A stretch of DNA of 64,000 nucleotides from Martinezella miluonensis (GCF_900094545.1 NZ_FMAH01000001.1:248001-312000), one strand, 5' to 3'. Shown: positions 17,264 through 26,680, numbered from the stretch's first letter. Notes: generated by a model not told the origin, from the letters alone. A program made the numbers and translations.

Positions 17264-18211
17264 TTAGACCCGCTTGGATTCGATCGCGTCCCAGAGCAGG
17301 CTGGCGATATCGGCGCCGCCGAAGCGCTTCACTTCGCGCAGCCCCGTTGGCGAGGTGACGTTGATCTCGGTCATGTAATCACCGATGACATCGATGCCGA
17401 CGAGCAGGAAACCGCGCTCCTTCAGGGCCGGGCCGATGCGGGCGCAGATTTCCTTTTCGCGCGCCGTGAGCTCGGTCGCCTCGGCACGGCCGCCGACATG
17501 CATGTTGGAGCGGGCATCATGCTCGGCCGGCACGCGGTTGATCGCGCCGACGGCCTCGCCATCGACGAGCAGGATGCGCTTGTCACCCTTGCGCACGTCG
17601 GGCAGATATTGCTGGGCGATGAAAGGCTCGCGGAAGAGCTGGCCGAACATTTCCAGCAGAGAGGACAGATTGCGGTCGTCACGCGTCGAGTGGAAGACGC
17701 CGGCGCCGCCATTGCCGTAGAGCGGCTTCAGGATGATATCGCCCATCTCATCGCGGAAGCGGCGGATTTCGCCGGGATCGCGGGTGATCAGCGTCTTCGG
17801 CATGAGATCGGCAAATTCGGTGACAAAGATCTTTTCCGGCGAGTTGCGAACCCAAGCCGGATCGTTGACGACGAGCGTCTTCGGGTGGATGCGCTCGAGC
17901 AGATGCGTCGAGGTGATATAGGCCATGTCGAAGGGCGGGTCCTGACGCAACAGCACGACGTCCATGGTCGAAAGATCGACGCGCTCAGGCTCGCCGAGCT
18001 CGAAGTGATCGCCCTTGACGTCGCGCAGGATCATCGGCTCGACGGAGGCATAGACCTTGCCGTCGCGCATGCTCAGCCGCTCCGGCGTGTAGTGAAAGAG
18101 CTTGTAGCCGCGGTTCTGCGCCTCGAGGCTCATGGCGAAAGTCGAGTCGCCCGCAATGTTGATGCCCCGGACATGGTCCATCTGGACCGCAACATTCTTG
18201 ATACCAGCCAT
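17264..18211 (-). CDS. gshB: Glutathione synthetase
   Basis: A 315-residue ATP-grasp enzyme that joins glycine to gamma-glutamylcysteine. It matches the bacterial GshB length and pattern: [20 protein letters not shown] at the start, [29 protein letters not shown] for ATP binding, and [15 protein letters not shown] near the end. The start at 18211 gives the canonical N-terminus; an upstream in-frame extension adds 19 unsupported residues. Confidence 0.96.
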   Translation of the reverse strand: MAGIKNVAVQMDHVRGINIAGDSTFAMSLEAQNRGYKLFHYTPERLSMRDGKVYASVEPMILRDVKGDHFELGEPERVDLSTMDVVLLRQDPPFDMAYITSTHLLERIHPKTLVVNDPAWVRNSPEKIFVTEFADLMPKTLITRDPGEIRRFRDEMGDIILKPLYGNGGAGVFHSTRDDRNLSSLLEMFGQLFREPFIAQQYLPDVRKGDKRILLVDGEAVGAINRVPAEHDARSNMHVGGRAEATELTAREKEICARIGPALKERGFLLVGIDVIGDYMTEINVTSPTGLREVKRFGGADIASLLWDAIESKRV

Positions 18212-18304
18212 AGTCAGCCCTCGCTCAGATTTGCGGACAGATGTAGGTCGGCCCGCCTCCAAACGCAACGGCTATTCAAGGACTTCCGTCAGGGTTGGCC
18301 GCTG

Positions 18305-18808
18305 TCAGGCGGCAAGGCCCTGCGCGCCGCCCTGCCGGACCAGATTGCGCAGGCGATAAGCCATGGTCAAAGGCTTCGGGAACGGCTTGCGGCAGAATGC
18401 GACCTTGCGCAGATAGCGATCGATGCGCCATGTCGCCCATGTGCCGCCAGCGAAATAGGCGACATCACCGGCACTCAGCGTGCGCTCGACGCCGTCTTCC
18501 GTGGTGATATGCACCTCGCCTTCGAGGATCATCACGGTTTCGTCCCAGCCGAAATACCAGCGAAATTCGCCGGCCGTGCAATCCCACAGCGCCGTTACCG
18601 CAGCATCGTCCTGCCCGCGCGAATGCTCGGCGATGCGGGCCACCGGATCACCCGACAGAATCCAGGATCGTTCGATCGGCGACGGTTTCATTTCCATTTC
18701 GCTGCTGGCGCCGGCTACGAAGCTTTTCGACTGCGGCAAAGCAACGACGACAGGAACGGCACGCGCGGCAAAGGCCGCCATGCCCGCCAACATCATTTTC
18801 AAGACCAT
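18305..18808 (-). CDS. Cupin-domain protein (DUF861-like)
   Basis: A 167-residue protein with a short N-terminal hydrophobic segment and a single cupin barrel: GEFRWYFGWDETVMILEGEV (motif 1 region), then TLSAGDVAYFAGGTWATWRI (motif 2). It resembles the sugar/ethanolamine-type cupins of the DUF861 group. The start is placed at the ATG at 18808, behind a G-rich site; a further TTG 12 bases upstream is possible. It is 94 bases upstream of gshB on the same strand, and linked function is not evident. Confidence 0.82.
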   Translation of the reverse strand: MVLKMMLAGMAAFAARAVPVVVALPQSKSFVAGASSEMEMKPSPIERSWILSGDPVARIAEHSRGQDDAAVTALWDCTAGEFRWYFGWDETVMILEGEVHITTEDGVERTLSAGDVAYFAGGTWATWRIDRYLRKVAFCRKPFPKPLTMAYRLRNLVRQGGAQGLAA

Positions 18809-18905
18809 GCAAACCCCCAATTTCCATGCGCGTCTGCCATCTCATCGCATGGGAGCGGTAACGGGGTGGTTCATGAAATCGAGAGCATTTTAATGATTGC
18901 AAAAA

Positions 18906-19901
18906 TCAGGCAGAAAAACCTTCGATTGTACAAACGATCATGTCGTGATCGGAAAGCGGCTTGCCCTCTTCATTGAGCGAAGAGACAAGATGGCTTTCAC
19001 CAATCTTCAGGCCGCGGCTCACGAACCAGTCGAGCTTCATGGTGCGATCGGGAAAGCGCGTGATCAGGCTCGGGCGCGTGCTCGTTTGATCCAGAGGCCC
19101 GCCATGGCATTCGAAGCCGCGACCTTCCGCCATGGCAAACAGGGTATCTGTCGAGAAATCGCCGCCGGTGTGGTTGCCGGTGTTGAGATCGCCGCCGATC
19201 AGGATCGGGAGACCGGGCGCGAAGGCTTCGACCGCATCGATCAGCGCCGCCATCTGCCGTTCGCGATAGGCAGCGGTCGCGACACTTTCGAGATGGACCG
19301 AAACGGCGACGAAGGGACCGGCCTCGGTCTCGACGACGGCACCGACGGCGCAGCGATCGCCGACGCGTGGCTGTTCGTTGCTGTCATTGAACCAGACGGC
19401 TTCGCCCGGCAGACGAAAAAGGAAAGCCTGCTTCAGGGTAACGGGCGCCATCAGCGCATTGCCGTGGAAGCCCTTCTCGTTGAAATCGTCGCGGCAGAAG
19501 GAGCGCTCGATTTCCGACCCAAGGCTGAGTTCGAGGAATTCGACGCCATAGGCATAGTTCATGCCGAGCGCGCCGGCGATAGCGGCAGTCGGGTCGCGCT
19601 GCTCGGTACGGGCCATGCCCTCATCCATCTCAGACAGCAGCACGAGCGGTGCCCCTGTTGTCCGCAGCTTGGCCGCGCTTTCCTCCGGAAACAGGCAGCG
19701 CTCCAGATTCCAGGCAGCGACCGTAAACGGGAAGGACAGGGCCTCGACCTTGGCTTCCGCACCACCAACACGCACCGTGTTCATGCAGGCAAGCGATGCC
19801 AGCGTCGCGGCGTGAATGGCCGGGGTCTTCTCCAGTGAAACGAGGCTTTTGCGCTCCTCCTGCGAGGGAACGGTGAAGGCGGAAACGGTATTGCGGATCA
19901 T
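18906..19901 (-). CDS. Endonuclease/exonuclease/phosphatase (EEP) family protein
   Basis: A 331-residue protein with the EEP signature residues: AAWNLERCLFPEES (N and E for metal binding), VHLESVAT, GGDLNTGNHTGGDF, MKLDWFVSRG, and SDHDMIVCTI near the C-terminus. No secretion signal is apparent. Members hydrolyse phosphodiesters in DNA, lipids or nucleotides; this one cannot be assigned to a substrate. Confidence 0.85.
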   Translation of the reverse strand: MIRNTVSAFTVPSQEERKSLVSLEKTPAIHAATLASLACMNTVRVGGAEAKVEALSFPFTVAAWNLERCLFPEESAAKLRTTGAPLVLLSEMDEGMARTEQRDPTAAIAGALGMNYAYGVEFLELSLGSEIERSFCRDDFNEKGFHGNALMAPVTLKQAFLFRLPGEAVWFNDSNEQPRVGDRCAVGAVVETEAGPFVAVSVHLESVATAAYRERQMAALIDAVEAFAPGLPILIGGDLNTGNHTGGDFSTDTLFAMAEGRGFECHGGPLDQTSTRPSLITRFPDRTMKLDWFVSRGLKIGESHLVSSLNEEGKPLSDHDMIVCTIEGFSA

Positions 19902-20003
19902 GGTGAGGCCTGTCGAAACGAGATTGTGAGCGTCGGCGAGAAAATCGCGAGTGCCGGTCGCCCGGCAATAGGCTGATTTTGTGACGGTCCTGTAACGCCC
20001 TGC

Positions 20004-20384
20004 TCAAAACGCATCGGGAAAATGCTGCGGCCAGCGCCCCGGCAGCATCGCGACGATGTCATAGCGTTGCGACAGACGGGCGAAATCCGGCTGCCGGGCA
20101 AGCCAAAGGTCGCTCGCGGCGCGGATGCGTCTCTGCGAAGAGAAGGAAACGGCGTCGATCGCCTCTTGCGCACCGCGCCTCGATTTGACTTCCACGAAGA
20201 CGGCGAGATCGCCCTTGCGGGCGACGATATCGATTTCGCCGAGTTTCGTGCGATGGCGGATGGCGAGGATGCGATAGCCCTTGAGCATCAGAAAGGCGGC
20301 AGCGAGATATTCGGCGACATGGCCGCGCCGCCAGGCCTTTTGCCGCTTCAGCCTTTCGCCCGGCTCACCCCCTGTATCAGGCAT
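20004..20384 (-). CDS. yraN: YraN/UPF0102-family nuclease-like protein
   Basis: A 126-residue protein with the PD-(D/E)XK-like core of the YraN family: GYRILAIRHRTKLGEIDIVARKGD, then VFVEVKSRRGA, corresponding to E-x(n)-D and ExK. A basic N-terminus precedes it. It overlaps rsmI by 8 bases on the same strand, a conserved pairing in many proteobacteria, so it is co-translated with the rRNA methyltransferase. The exact role is unknown; a Holliday-junction-resolvase-like function has been proposed for the fold. Confidence 0.92.
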   Translation of the reverse strand: MPDTGGEPGERLKRQKAWRRGHVAEYLAAAFLMLKGYRILAIRHRTKLGEIDIVARKGDLAVFVEVKSRRGAQEAIDAVSFSSQRRIRAASDLWLARQPDFARLSQRYDIVAMLPGRWPQHFPDAF

Positions 20385-21285
20385 GGCGCTCCTTCATGTC
20401 GAGCAGGCGCTGATAGAGTTCCTTGCGCGGCAGGCCAGTCAGGCGGGCGGCTTCGGCCGCCGCCTTTGCCGTCGGCATCGTCCCCGCGAGATCGGCCAGA
20501 ATGGCGTCGACATCGGCCTCAGCCGTCACGCTTTCCGCCGGCGGACCGACGAGCAGAACGATCTCGCCTTTCACATTATCCACGGCATCGTAGAAAGCGG
20601 CGAGTTCAGCGAGCGATCCGCGCCGGAATTCCTCGAAGGTCTTGGTCAGCTCACGGCAAACGGCACCCACGCGCTCACCGCCAAGTACATCGGCGGCGGC
20701 AGCAAGCGTGGCGGCAATACGATGCGGCGACTCAAAAAAGATGAGGGTCGCGGGCACGCCCGCAAGCTCGGCCAGCCTGTCACGCCGGCCCTTGTCCTTG
20801 GCGGGCAAGAAGCCGGCAAAGAAGAAGGCATCGTTGGGCAAGCCGGAGCCGACGAGGGCTGCGAGCGGCGCCGAGGCGCCTGGAATAGGAACGACTTTGT
20901 ATCCCGCCTCGATCGCCTGCGTCGCCAGCCGGTAGCCTGGATCGGAGACAAGCGGCGTGCCGGCATCCGACACCAGCGCCACCGATCGGCCGGCTTCCAG
21001 CGCCTGCAGCAGCCGCGGTCCTGCCTCATCGGCATTGTACTCATGATAGGCATAGGGCTTGTTCTGGATGCCATAGCGATCGAGCAGGACGCGTGTGACG
21101 CGCGTGTCCTCGCAGGCCAGAACGTCTGCGCCGGCCAGCGTCTCAAGCGCCCTCAGCGTGATATCGCCGAGATTGCCGATCGGCGTGGCGACAAGATAGA
21201 GAGCCGGTTCGAGGGGACGGGCCGGAATCTGATTGTTGTGCAGACGGAAACTGCGCGTCCCGCCGCTGGATTGGTCTTCGTTCAT
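20377..21285 (-). CDS. rsmI: 16S rRNA (cytidine(1402)-2'-O)-methyltransferase
   Basis: A 302-residue SAM-dependent methyltransferase of the tetrapyrrole-methylase fold. Visible are ALYLVATPIGNLGDITLRALETL, CEDTRVTR, VSDAGTPLVSDPGYRL, IPGASAPLAALVGSGLP and FFESPHRIAATL, all family signatures. It modifies C1402 of 16S rRNA together with RsmH. It is followed in operon by yraN and is divergent from dnaN. Confidence 0.96.
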   Translation of the reverse strand: MNEDQSSGGTRSFRLHNNQIPARPLEPALYLVATPIGNLGDITLRALETLAGADVLACEDTRVTRVLLDRYGIQNKPYAYHEYNADEAGPRLLQALEAGRSVALVSDAGTPLVSDPGYRLATQAIEAGYKVVPIPGASAPLAALVGSGLPNDAFFFAGFLPAKDKGRRDRLAELAGVPATLIFFESPHRIAATLAAAADVLGGERVGAVCRELTKTFEEFRRGSLAELAAFYDAVDNVKGEIVLLVGPPAESVTAEADVDAILADLAGTMPTAKAAAEAARLTGLPRKELYQRLLDMKERHA

Positions 21286-21537
21286 GCCGGTCCTGAATTC
21301 ACTTGGGATAAGCAGCCTTTATGGGCGAGGCGCGCACGGACGGCAAGAGCGGTGCAATTCCTGTGGAGGATTGTCGACGAAATGTCGAATTGGCGCTTGG
21401 CAATTGATCCATGCCTCTTGCATTCGGATGGAGAAGTCTGCCAAGTTGCCTGTCCAATCTTTCGGGCCTCGTCCGAAAACATGTCGCTCGGGCGCCTCGG
21501 GCTGCCCGGCAAGTCACGGTCGAAAGCGGTAGCATCC

Positions 21538-22656
21538 ATGCGTATAACAATTGAGCGGTCGAACCTCCTGAAGTCGCTGAACCACGTACATCGCGTGGTC
21601 GAGCGTCGCAACACGATCCCGATCCTGTCCAACGTGCTGCTGAAGGCCGAGGGCACGAGCCTCGACATGAAGGCAACCGACCTCGACCTCGAAATCACCG
21701 AGGCAACACCCGCCAATGTCGAGCAGGCCGGCGCCACCACTGTTCCTGCGCATTTGCTCTACGACATCGTGCGCAAGCTGTCCGACGGATCGGAAGTGCT
21801 TCTTGCCACCAATGCCGACGGCAGCTCGATGACGGTCGCATCCGGCCGCTCGAAATTCTCGCTGCAATGCCTGCCGGAATCCGATTTCCCGGACCTCACC
21901 GCCGGCAACTTCAGCCATTCCTTCAAGCTGAAGGCGGCCGATCTGAAGATGCTGATCGACCGGACGCAGTTTGCGATCTCCACTGAAGAGACCCGTTATT
22001 ACCTCAACGGCATCTTCTTCCACACGATTGAAAGCGGCGGCGACCTGAAGCTCAGGGCTGTCGCCACGGACGGACATCGCCTGGCCCGTGCCGATGTCAG
22101 CGCCCCTTCGGGCTCCGAAGGCATGCCCGGCATCATCATCCCGCGCAAGACGGTCGGCGAACTGCAGAAGCTGGTGGACACGCCGGATACGATCGTGACC
22201 GTCGAAGTATCCGACGCCAAGATCCGCCTGACGATCGGCTCCATCGTCATGACCTCGAAGCTGATCGATGGCACCTTCCCGGACTATCAGCGCGTCATCC
22301 CAGCCAACAACGACAAGGAAATGCGGGTCGATTGCCAGACCTTCGCGCAGGCCGTCGACCGCGTATCGACAATTTCGTCGGAGCGCGGCCGCGCCGTGAA
22401 GCTGGCTCTGTCGGACGGCCAGCTGCTGCTGACGGTCAACAACCCGGATTCGGGAAGTGCGACGGAAGAAGTCGCCGTCGGCTATGAGATGGATCCGATG
22501 GAAATCGGCTTCAACGCGAAGTACCTGCTCGACATCACCGCTCAGCTTTCCGGCGATGCGGCCGTGTTCCTGCTTGCCGATGCAGGCTCGCCGACGCTCA
22601 TTCGTGACACAGCCGGCGACGACGCGCTCTATGTTTTGATGCCGATGCGCGTCTAG
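21538..22656 (+). CDS. dnaN: DNA polymerase III beta subunit (sliding clamp)
   Basis: A 372-residue beta clamp in three similar domains, starting MRITIERSNLLKSLNHVHRVVERRN and ending in VLMPMRV, the conserved C-terminal clamp motif. It forms a ring dimer that tethers polymerase III to DNA. The start at 21538 is chosen on the family N-terminus; the reading frame is open for over 1.2 kb upstream, but that extension is antisense to rsmI/yraN and unrelated. It is not next to dnaA in this window, as is usual in rhizobia. Confidence 0.98.
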   Translation: MRITIERSNLLKSLNHVHRVVERRNTIPILSNVLLKAEGTSLDMKATDLDLEITEATPANVEQAGATTVPAHLLYDIVRKLSDGSEVLLATNADGSSMTVASGRSKFSLQCLPESDFPDLTAGNFSHSFKLKAADLKMLIDRTQFAISTEETRYYLNGIFFHTIESGGDLKLRAVATDGHRLARADVSAPSGSEGMPGIIIPRKTVGELQKLVDTPDTIVTVEVSDAKIRLTIGSIVMTSKLIDGTFPDYQRVIPANNDKEMRVDCQTFAQAVDRVSTISSERGRAVKLALSDGQLLLTVNNPDSGSATEEVAVGYEMDPMEIGFNAKYLLDITAQLSGDAAVFLLADAGSPTLIRDTAGDDALYVLMPMRV

Positions 22657-22703
22657 AGCATGATGCCGAAAAGTGTGAGCGGTTTTCGGACGACATCATG
22701 CTC
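22656..22703. repeat. Rhizobial GCATGAT...ATCATGC palindromic repeat, copy 2
   Basis: GAGCATGAT (22656-22664) pairs with ATCATGCTC (22695-22703), and CCGAAAA (22666-22672) pairs with TTTTCGG (22683-22689). It is the reverse complement of copy 1 at 3862, with the same internal AGTG-GCGG spacer block. It starts at the last base of dnaN. Confidence 0.8.
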
Positions 22704-22718
22704 CACTTCTTTGATTCA

Positions 22719-22765
22719 AGAGCCGGATGATTTTAGGTCTGTTCGACCTAAAATCATCCGGCTCT
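22719..22765. repeat. Perfect 21-bp inverted repeat downstream of dnaN
   Basis: Arms at 22719-22739 and 22745-22765 are perfectly complementary over 21 bp with a 5-base TGTTC loop. The arms begin AGAGCCGGATGA and end TTTTAGGTC. No T-run follows on either strand. It sits 15 bases after the palindromic repeat. Confidence 0.85.
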
Positions 22766-22774
22766 GGCGAAACC

Positions 22775-22820
22775 AAAGCGCCCTTTCATGCGTTTCTACA
22801 ACGTGAGGGCGCTTTTATTT
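22775..22820 (+). terminator. Terminator-like hairpin after dnaN
   Basis: AAAGCGCCCT (22775-22784) pairs with AGGGCGCTTT (22806-22815) around a 21-base loop and is followed by TATTT. It is the third hairpin in a row behind dnaN and the one with the best terminator features. Confidence 0.7.
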
Positions 22821-22926
22821 GGTCCTTTTCGGATTGCGACATTTTCTCTTGTTATTGCGTCATCGCATTGCAAGATTTTAGATAAGCGGTATGTAAGTCG
22901 CGACCGTAACATCTAGGGGGGAATGC

Positions 22927-23520
22927 ATGGCGCTGCGTCTCAAGGAACGGCTTGGCAAAAAATTCGATGAGGAGATCCGTTTCTTCAAGGGCATGATGCA
23001 GGGACCCAAGACTGTGGGATCGATCGCTCCCACCTCGTCGATCACTGCCCGCAAGATGGCGAGCATCATCAACACGCAATCCGGCCTGCCAGTGCTGGAA
23101 CTCGGGCCGGGAACGGGAGCCATCACCAAGGCGATCCTGGCGCGCGGTGTCGAGCCGGAAAACCTCGTCGCCATCGAATACTCGACCGATTTCTACAATC
23201 ACCTCGTCAAGCTCTATCCTGGCGTCCACTTCATCAATGGTGATGCCTTCGATCTCGACAAGACGCTCGGCGTGCTGCGCGGCCAGACCTTCGATTCTGT
23301 CGTCTCGGGTATTCCTCTGCTCAATTTCCCGATGAAGGCGCGTGTGGCGCTGCTGGAAAGCCTGCTGGATCGCATGCCGGCCGGCCGGCCGGTCGTACAG
23401 ATTTCCTACGGGCCGGTTTCGCCGATCATCGCGCGGCCAGATCGCTACCACATCCGCCACTACGATTTCATCGTCCGCAACATTCCGCCGGCCCAGCTCT
23501 GGGTCTACACCCGCGGCTGA
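22927..23520 (+). CDS. pmtA: Phosphatidylethanolamine N-methyltransferase PmtA (rhizobial type)
   Basis: A 197-residue soluble SAM methyltransferase. Motif I is at 56-64 (VLELGPGTG); FFKGMMQGPKTVGSIAPTS at the N-terminus and the SGIPLLNFPM and YGPVSPI blocks match the Sinorhizobium/Agrobacterium-type Pmt. It methylates PE three times to phosphatidylcholine, a lipid rhizobia need for normal symbiosis. Together with choline uptake genes at the left end of the window it completes a choline/phosphatidylcholine theme, although the loci are far apart. Confidence 0.92.
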   Translation: MALRLKERLGKKFDEEIRFFKGMMQGPKTVGSIAPTSSITARKMASIINTQSGLPVLELGPGTGAITKAILARGVEPENLVAIEYSTDFYNHLVKLYPGVHFINGDAFDLDKTLGVLRGQTFDSVVSGIPLLNFPMKARVALLESLLDRMPAGRPVVQISYGPVSPIIARPDRYHIRHYDFIVRNIPPAQLWVYTRG

Positions 23521-23529
23521 GGCAATCCG

Positions 23530-24117
23530 ATGTACGCACTTTACATTACGCATCCGCAGGTGCGGATCGATGCCGATATTCCCGTGCCGGAATGGGGGCT
23601 TTCCGAGGTCGGTGCGGCGAGAGCGCGGGTGGCGGCAACCCGTCCCTGGGCGCATCAGCTTGGCCTGATCGTCTCGAGCGGCGAACGCAAGGCGATAGAA
23701 ACGGCTGAAATCCTGGCGGCCACATGCGGCGACCCGATCGAAATCATCGAGGCCATGCACGAAAACGACCGCAGCGCCACGGGCTTCTTGCCGCCACCGG
23801 AATTCGAGAAGGCCGCCGACTGGTTCTTCGCCAATCCGCACGAAAGCTTCATGGGTTGGGAGCGTGCGATCGACGCGCAGACAAGGATCGTCTCCAATGT
23901 CGAGGCCGTTCTTTCGCGACATAACCCGCAGGTGCCGATAGCCTTCGTCGGGCATGGCGGCGTCGGGACATTGTTGAAATGCCATCTTGAGGGAAAGCCG
24001 ATCGCACGGCAGGGCGACCAGCCGCCGGGTGGTGGCAATCTTTTCTGTTTCGATCTTGCGAAGCGCACGATCTCGTGCGACTGGACACCGATAGAAGACT
24101 GGATGGGATGGGCTTGA
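23530..24117 (+). CDS. Histidine phosphatase family protein with altered RHG motif
   Basis: A 195-residue protein of the histidine-phosphatase superfamily. It starts [13 protein letters not shown], where RHG is expected; H8 is kept but the preceding R is T7 and the following G is P9. The remainder fits: [16 protein letters not shown], then [17 protein letters not shown] with the second catalytic His. The altered first motif may change or abolish activity. It begins 9 bases after pmtA and ends one base before pyrF, so it is in an operon with both. Confidence 0.82.
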   Translation: MYALYITHPQVRIDADIPVPEWGLSEVGAARARVAATRPWAHQLGLIVSSGERKAIETAEILAATCGDPIEIIEAMHENDRSATGFLPPPEFEKAADWFFANPHESFMGWERAIDAQTRIVSNVEAVLSRHNPQVPIAFVGHGGVGTLLKCHLEGKPIARQGDQPPGGGNLFCFDLAKRTISCDWTPIEDWMGWA

Positions 24118-24118
24118 G

Positions 24119-24811
24119 ATGACCGCACGCGACCGCTTGATCGTTGGACTGGATGTTCCAAACCTTCAGGAGGCCGAGAAAGTGGTCGGCGCCCTCGGCG
24201 ACGATATCCTCTACTACAAGATCGGCTATCAGCTCGCCTTTGCCGGCGGCCTGGAATTCGCCCGCGATCTTGCCGCCGACGGCAAGAAGATCTTCCTCGA
24301 CATGAAGCTGCTCGACATCGACAACACGGTAGCCTCCGGTGTGGAGAACATCGTCAAGATGGGTATGTCGATGCTGACGCTGCATGCCTATCCGAAGGCG
24401 ATGAAGGCGGCTGTCGAAGCGGCCAAGGGGTCTAACCTCTGTCTGCTCGGCGTCACGGTGCTGACGTCGATGGACGAAGAGGACCTGATCGCCGCCGGCT
24501 ACGAATACGATCCGCATACGCTGGTGCTGCGCCGCGCCGAGCAGGCGCATCTGGCCGGCATGGGCGGCATCGTCTGTTCGGCGGAGGAGTCCGCCGCGGT
24601 CCGCAAGATCATCGGGCCTGATATGGCGCTAGTCACGCCCGGCATTCGCCCGGCGGGCAGCGACAAGGGCGACCAGAAGCGGGTGATGACCCCGGCCGCA
24701 GCCATCAAGGCTGGCTCCAGCCATCTCGTCGTCGCCCGACCGATCGTCAAGGCGGCCGACCCGAAGGAGGCGGCCCGCGCCATTCTCGCCGAGATGGACG
24801 CCGCACTCTAA
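24119..24811 (+). CDS. pyrF: Orotidine-5'-phosphate decarboxylase
   Basis: A 230-residue TIM-barrel enzyme of UMP synthesis. The catalytic array D61-x-K63-x-x-D66 lies in [13 protein letters not shown], with [10 protein letters not shown] at the start and [17 protein letters not shown] as the phosphate-binding loop region. Its ATG follows the preceding stop by one base, so translation is coupled to the phosphatase-like gene. Confidence 0.97.
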   Translation: MTARDRLIVGLDVPNLQEAEKVVGALGDDILYYKIGYQLAFAGGLEFARDLAADGKKIFLDMKLLDIDNTVASGVENIVKMGMSMLTLHAYPKAMKAAVEAAKGSNLCLLGVTVLTSMDEEDLIAAGYEYDPHTLVLRRAEQAHLAGMGGIVCSAEESAAVRKIIGPDMALVTPGIRPAGSDKGDQKRVMTPAAAIKAGSSHLVVARPIVKAADPKEAARAILAEMDAAL

Positions 24812-24838
24812 AACACCCAAACAAGCATGGAGGAACAT

Positions 24839-25126
24839 ATGGCAAAGGGATATTGGATCGCGCGCGTGGATGTCCGCGACCCCGAGCGCTACAAGGATTA
24901 CGTTGCTGCCGCCAAGCCGGCTTTCGAGAAATACTGCGCGAACTTCCTCGCCCGCGGCGGTGCTTTCACGCCGCTCGAGGGACAGGCGCGCGGTCGCAAC
25001 GTCGTCATCGAGTTTCCGTCGCTGCAGCATGCCGTCGATTGCTACAACTCGCCGGAATACCAGATCGCCGCCAAAATCCGCCAGCAGGTGGCAGACGCTG
25101 AAATGGTCGTCGTCGAAGGGGCTTAA
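24839..25126 (+). CDS. DUF1330-family protein
   Basis: A 95-residue ferredoxin-like dimeric alpha/beta-barrel protein: KGYWIARVDVRDPERYKDYV, ARGGAFTPLEG and VVIEFPSLQHAVDCYNSPEYQ fit DUF1330. The function of the family is unknown. GGAGG 7 bases before 24839 sets the start. It is 27 bases after pyrF on the same strand and likely co-transcribed. Confidence 0.9.
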   Translation: MAKGYWIARVDVRDPERYKDYVAAAKPAFEKYCANFLARGGAFTPLEGQARGRNVVIEFPSLQHAVDCYNSPEYQIAAKIRQQVADAEMVVVEGA

Positions 25127-25238
25127 ATCCTTTGAAAACGCGACGCTGCAATGCAGCGCGATAGCACTTCACCTCGGCGCTCGGATCGGCTAAGACGAAA
25201 CCAGACAAGCCCAATCAAAGCCTTTCGAGGAGCCTGCC

Positions 25239-26219
25239 ATGACCCTGTCCAACCTCCCGCCGCTCGTTACCGTGTTCGGAGGATCAGGCTTCATCGGGCG
25301 GCACGTCGTGCGCGCGCTTGCAAAGCGCGGATACCGCATCCGTGTCGCCGTGCGCCGCCCCGACCTTGCCGGCTTTTTGCAGCCGCTCGGCAATTTCGGC
25401 CAGATTTCGATCGTTCAGGCTAATGTGCGCTACCGCAACTCCATCGACCGCGCGGTCGAAGGCGCGCAGCATGTCGTCAATTGCGTCGGCATCCTCGCCG
25501 CAAGCGGCCGCAACACCTTCGAAGCCGTGCAGGAGTTCGGCGCCAAGGCCATTGCGGAGGCCGCACGCGGCGCCGGCGCTTCGCTGACGCATATTTCAGC
25601 GCTCGGTGCCGACGCCAAATCGGCTTCGGTCTATGCCCGCACCAAGGCTCGCGCCGAAACCGCCATTCTGTCGATCAAGCCGGACGCGGTCATCCTGCGC
25701 CCCTCGATCGTCTTCGGACCGGAAGACGAGTTCTTCAACAAGTTCGCCGACATGTCCCGCACGGCGCCGTTCCTGCCGTTGATCGGCGGCGGCAAGACGA
25801 AATTCCAGCCCGTCTATGTCGAGGATATCGCCGAGGCCGTTGCCCGCAGCGTCGACGGCAAGCTGAAGGCCGGCACGACCTATGAGCTCGGCGGCCCGGA
25901 AGTGCTGTCCTTCCGCGACTGTCTCGAGACCACGCTTTCCGTCATCAGCCGCAAGAAGACGCTCGTCTCCATCCCCTTCGGCCTCGCTTCGCTGATCGGC
26001 TCGATCGCTTCCCTGGTGCCGCTCATCAAGCCGCCGATCACCGCCGATCAGGTCACGCTGCTGAAGAGCGACAACGTCGTTTCCAAGCAGGCGGAAGCAG
26101 AGGGACGCACGCTGACGGGCATAGGCCTGCTGCCGACGCTTCTCGTCTCCGTGCTGCCGTCCTATCTCGTGCGTTATCGCCCGCAAGGTCAGTTCACCGG
26201 TTCGGGCAAAGCGGCCTGA
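25239..26219 (+). CDS. NDUFA9-type NAD(P)-binding protein (atypical SDR)
   Basis: A 326-residue Rossmann protein, GGSGFIGRHVVRAL with glycines at 14, 15, 17 and 20. VNCVGILAASGRNTFEAVQ, ILRPSIVFGPEDEFFNKF and FQPVYVEDIAEAV are typical of proteins related to the complex I accessory subunit NDUFA9. In alphaproteobacteria its role in complex I is unproven. It is followed by a terminator hairpin. Confidence 0.88.
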   Translation: MTLSNLPPLVTVFGGSGFIGRHVVRALAKRGYRIRVAVRRPDLAGFLQPLGNFGQISIVQANVRYRNSIDRAVEGAQHVVNCVGILAASGRNTFEAVQEFGAKAIAEAARGAGASLTHISALGADAKSASVYARTKARAETAILSIKPDAVILRPSIVFGPEDEFFNKFADMSRTAPFLPLIGGGKTKFQPVYVEDIAEAVARSVDGKLKAGTTYELGGPEVLSFRDCLETTLSVISRKKTLVSIPFGLASLIGSIASLVPLIKPPITADQVTLLKSDNVVSKQAEAEGRTLTGIGLLPTLLVSVLPSYLVRYRPQGQFTGSGKAA

Positions 26220-26243
26220 CGATTCGGAGATTCGTGAAATTCA

Positions 26244-26276
26244 AGCGCCGCCGGCCTCGCCGAGCGGCGTTTTTTA
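26244..26276 (+). terminator. Rho-independent terminator after the NDUFA9-type gene
   Basis: CGCCGC (26246-26251) pairs with GCGGCG (26264-26269) and is followed by a T-run at 26270-26275. It lies about 25 bases after the stop. Confidence 0.8.
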
Positions 26277-26504
26277 TTGTCTGGAAAGGCGGAAATCGGG
26301 CGCTTCAGGCCTGTCAGAGCCCCGTGATACACAGCTTAGCGTTGCCTAAAAGACGCAGTGCGGAAATAGTGCCATTAACGTCAAATTTAATATGAACATT
26401 TATTGCTATTGCTCACTTCACTGACTAACACAGCCGCGCGTCACGAGCTTGCACAACGAACCGATCGTGGCGCGCTTCACACTTCTGCGGAAAGGCATTT
26501 TTCG

Positions 26505-26669
26505 ATGGGCAAGTCTATCGCGCTTTTGTTTGCGTGCGCGGCACTGGTGATTCTCGCAGGCTCTTTCGTCGCCCGCGGCAGCATCGCCTCGGTGAAGGGC
26601 GAATGTGCGCCGGCCTACGGCGTCGACCCCTGCACGACAGGCTCTATCAACGCCTCCTCCTCGAATTGA
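26505..26669 (+). CDS. Small exported or membrane-anchored hypothetical protein
   Basis: A 54-residue protein: a lysine, one hydrophobic segment (about residues 4-22, IALLFACAALVILAG), then a polar tail with two cysteines spaced C-A-P-A-Y-G-V-D-P-C and a TTGSI ending. The start at 26505 is supported by GAAAGG upstream. A longer in-frame start at 26403 would add an unlikely basic stretch. Tails of VDPxxTGSI type recur in small rhizobial envelope proteins, but no function is known. Upstream, 26277-26504 is AT-rich and otherwise empty. Confidence 0.6.
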   Translation: MGKSIALLFACAALVILAGSFVARGSIASVKGECAPAYGVDPCTTGSINASSSN

Positions 26670-26680
26670 TAGGCATGAAA

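Noticed and set aside
20281..21537. In-frame upstream extension of dnaN by over 400 codons
   Set aside because: It runs antisense through yraN and rsmI, both certain genes. The dnaN N-terminus at 21538 is canonical.
22719..22765. Intrinsic terminator identity for the 21-bp inverted repeat
   Set aside because: There is no T-run after either arm; the following hairpin at 22775 is the better terminator. It is listed as a repeat instead.
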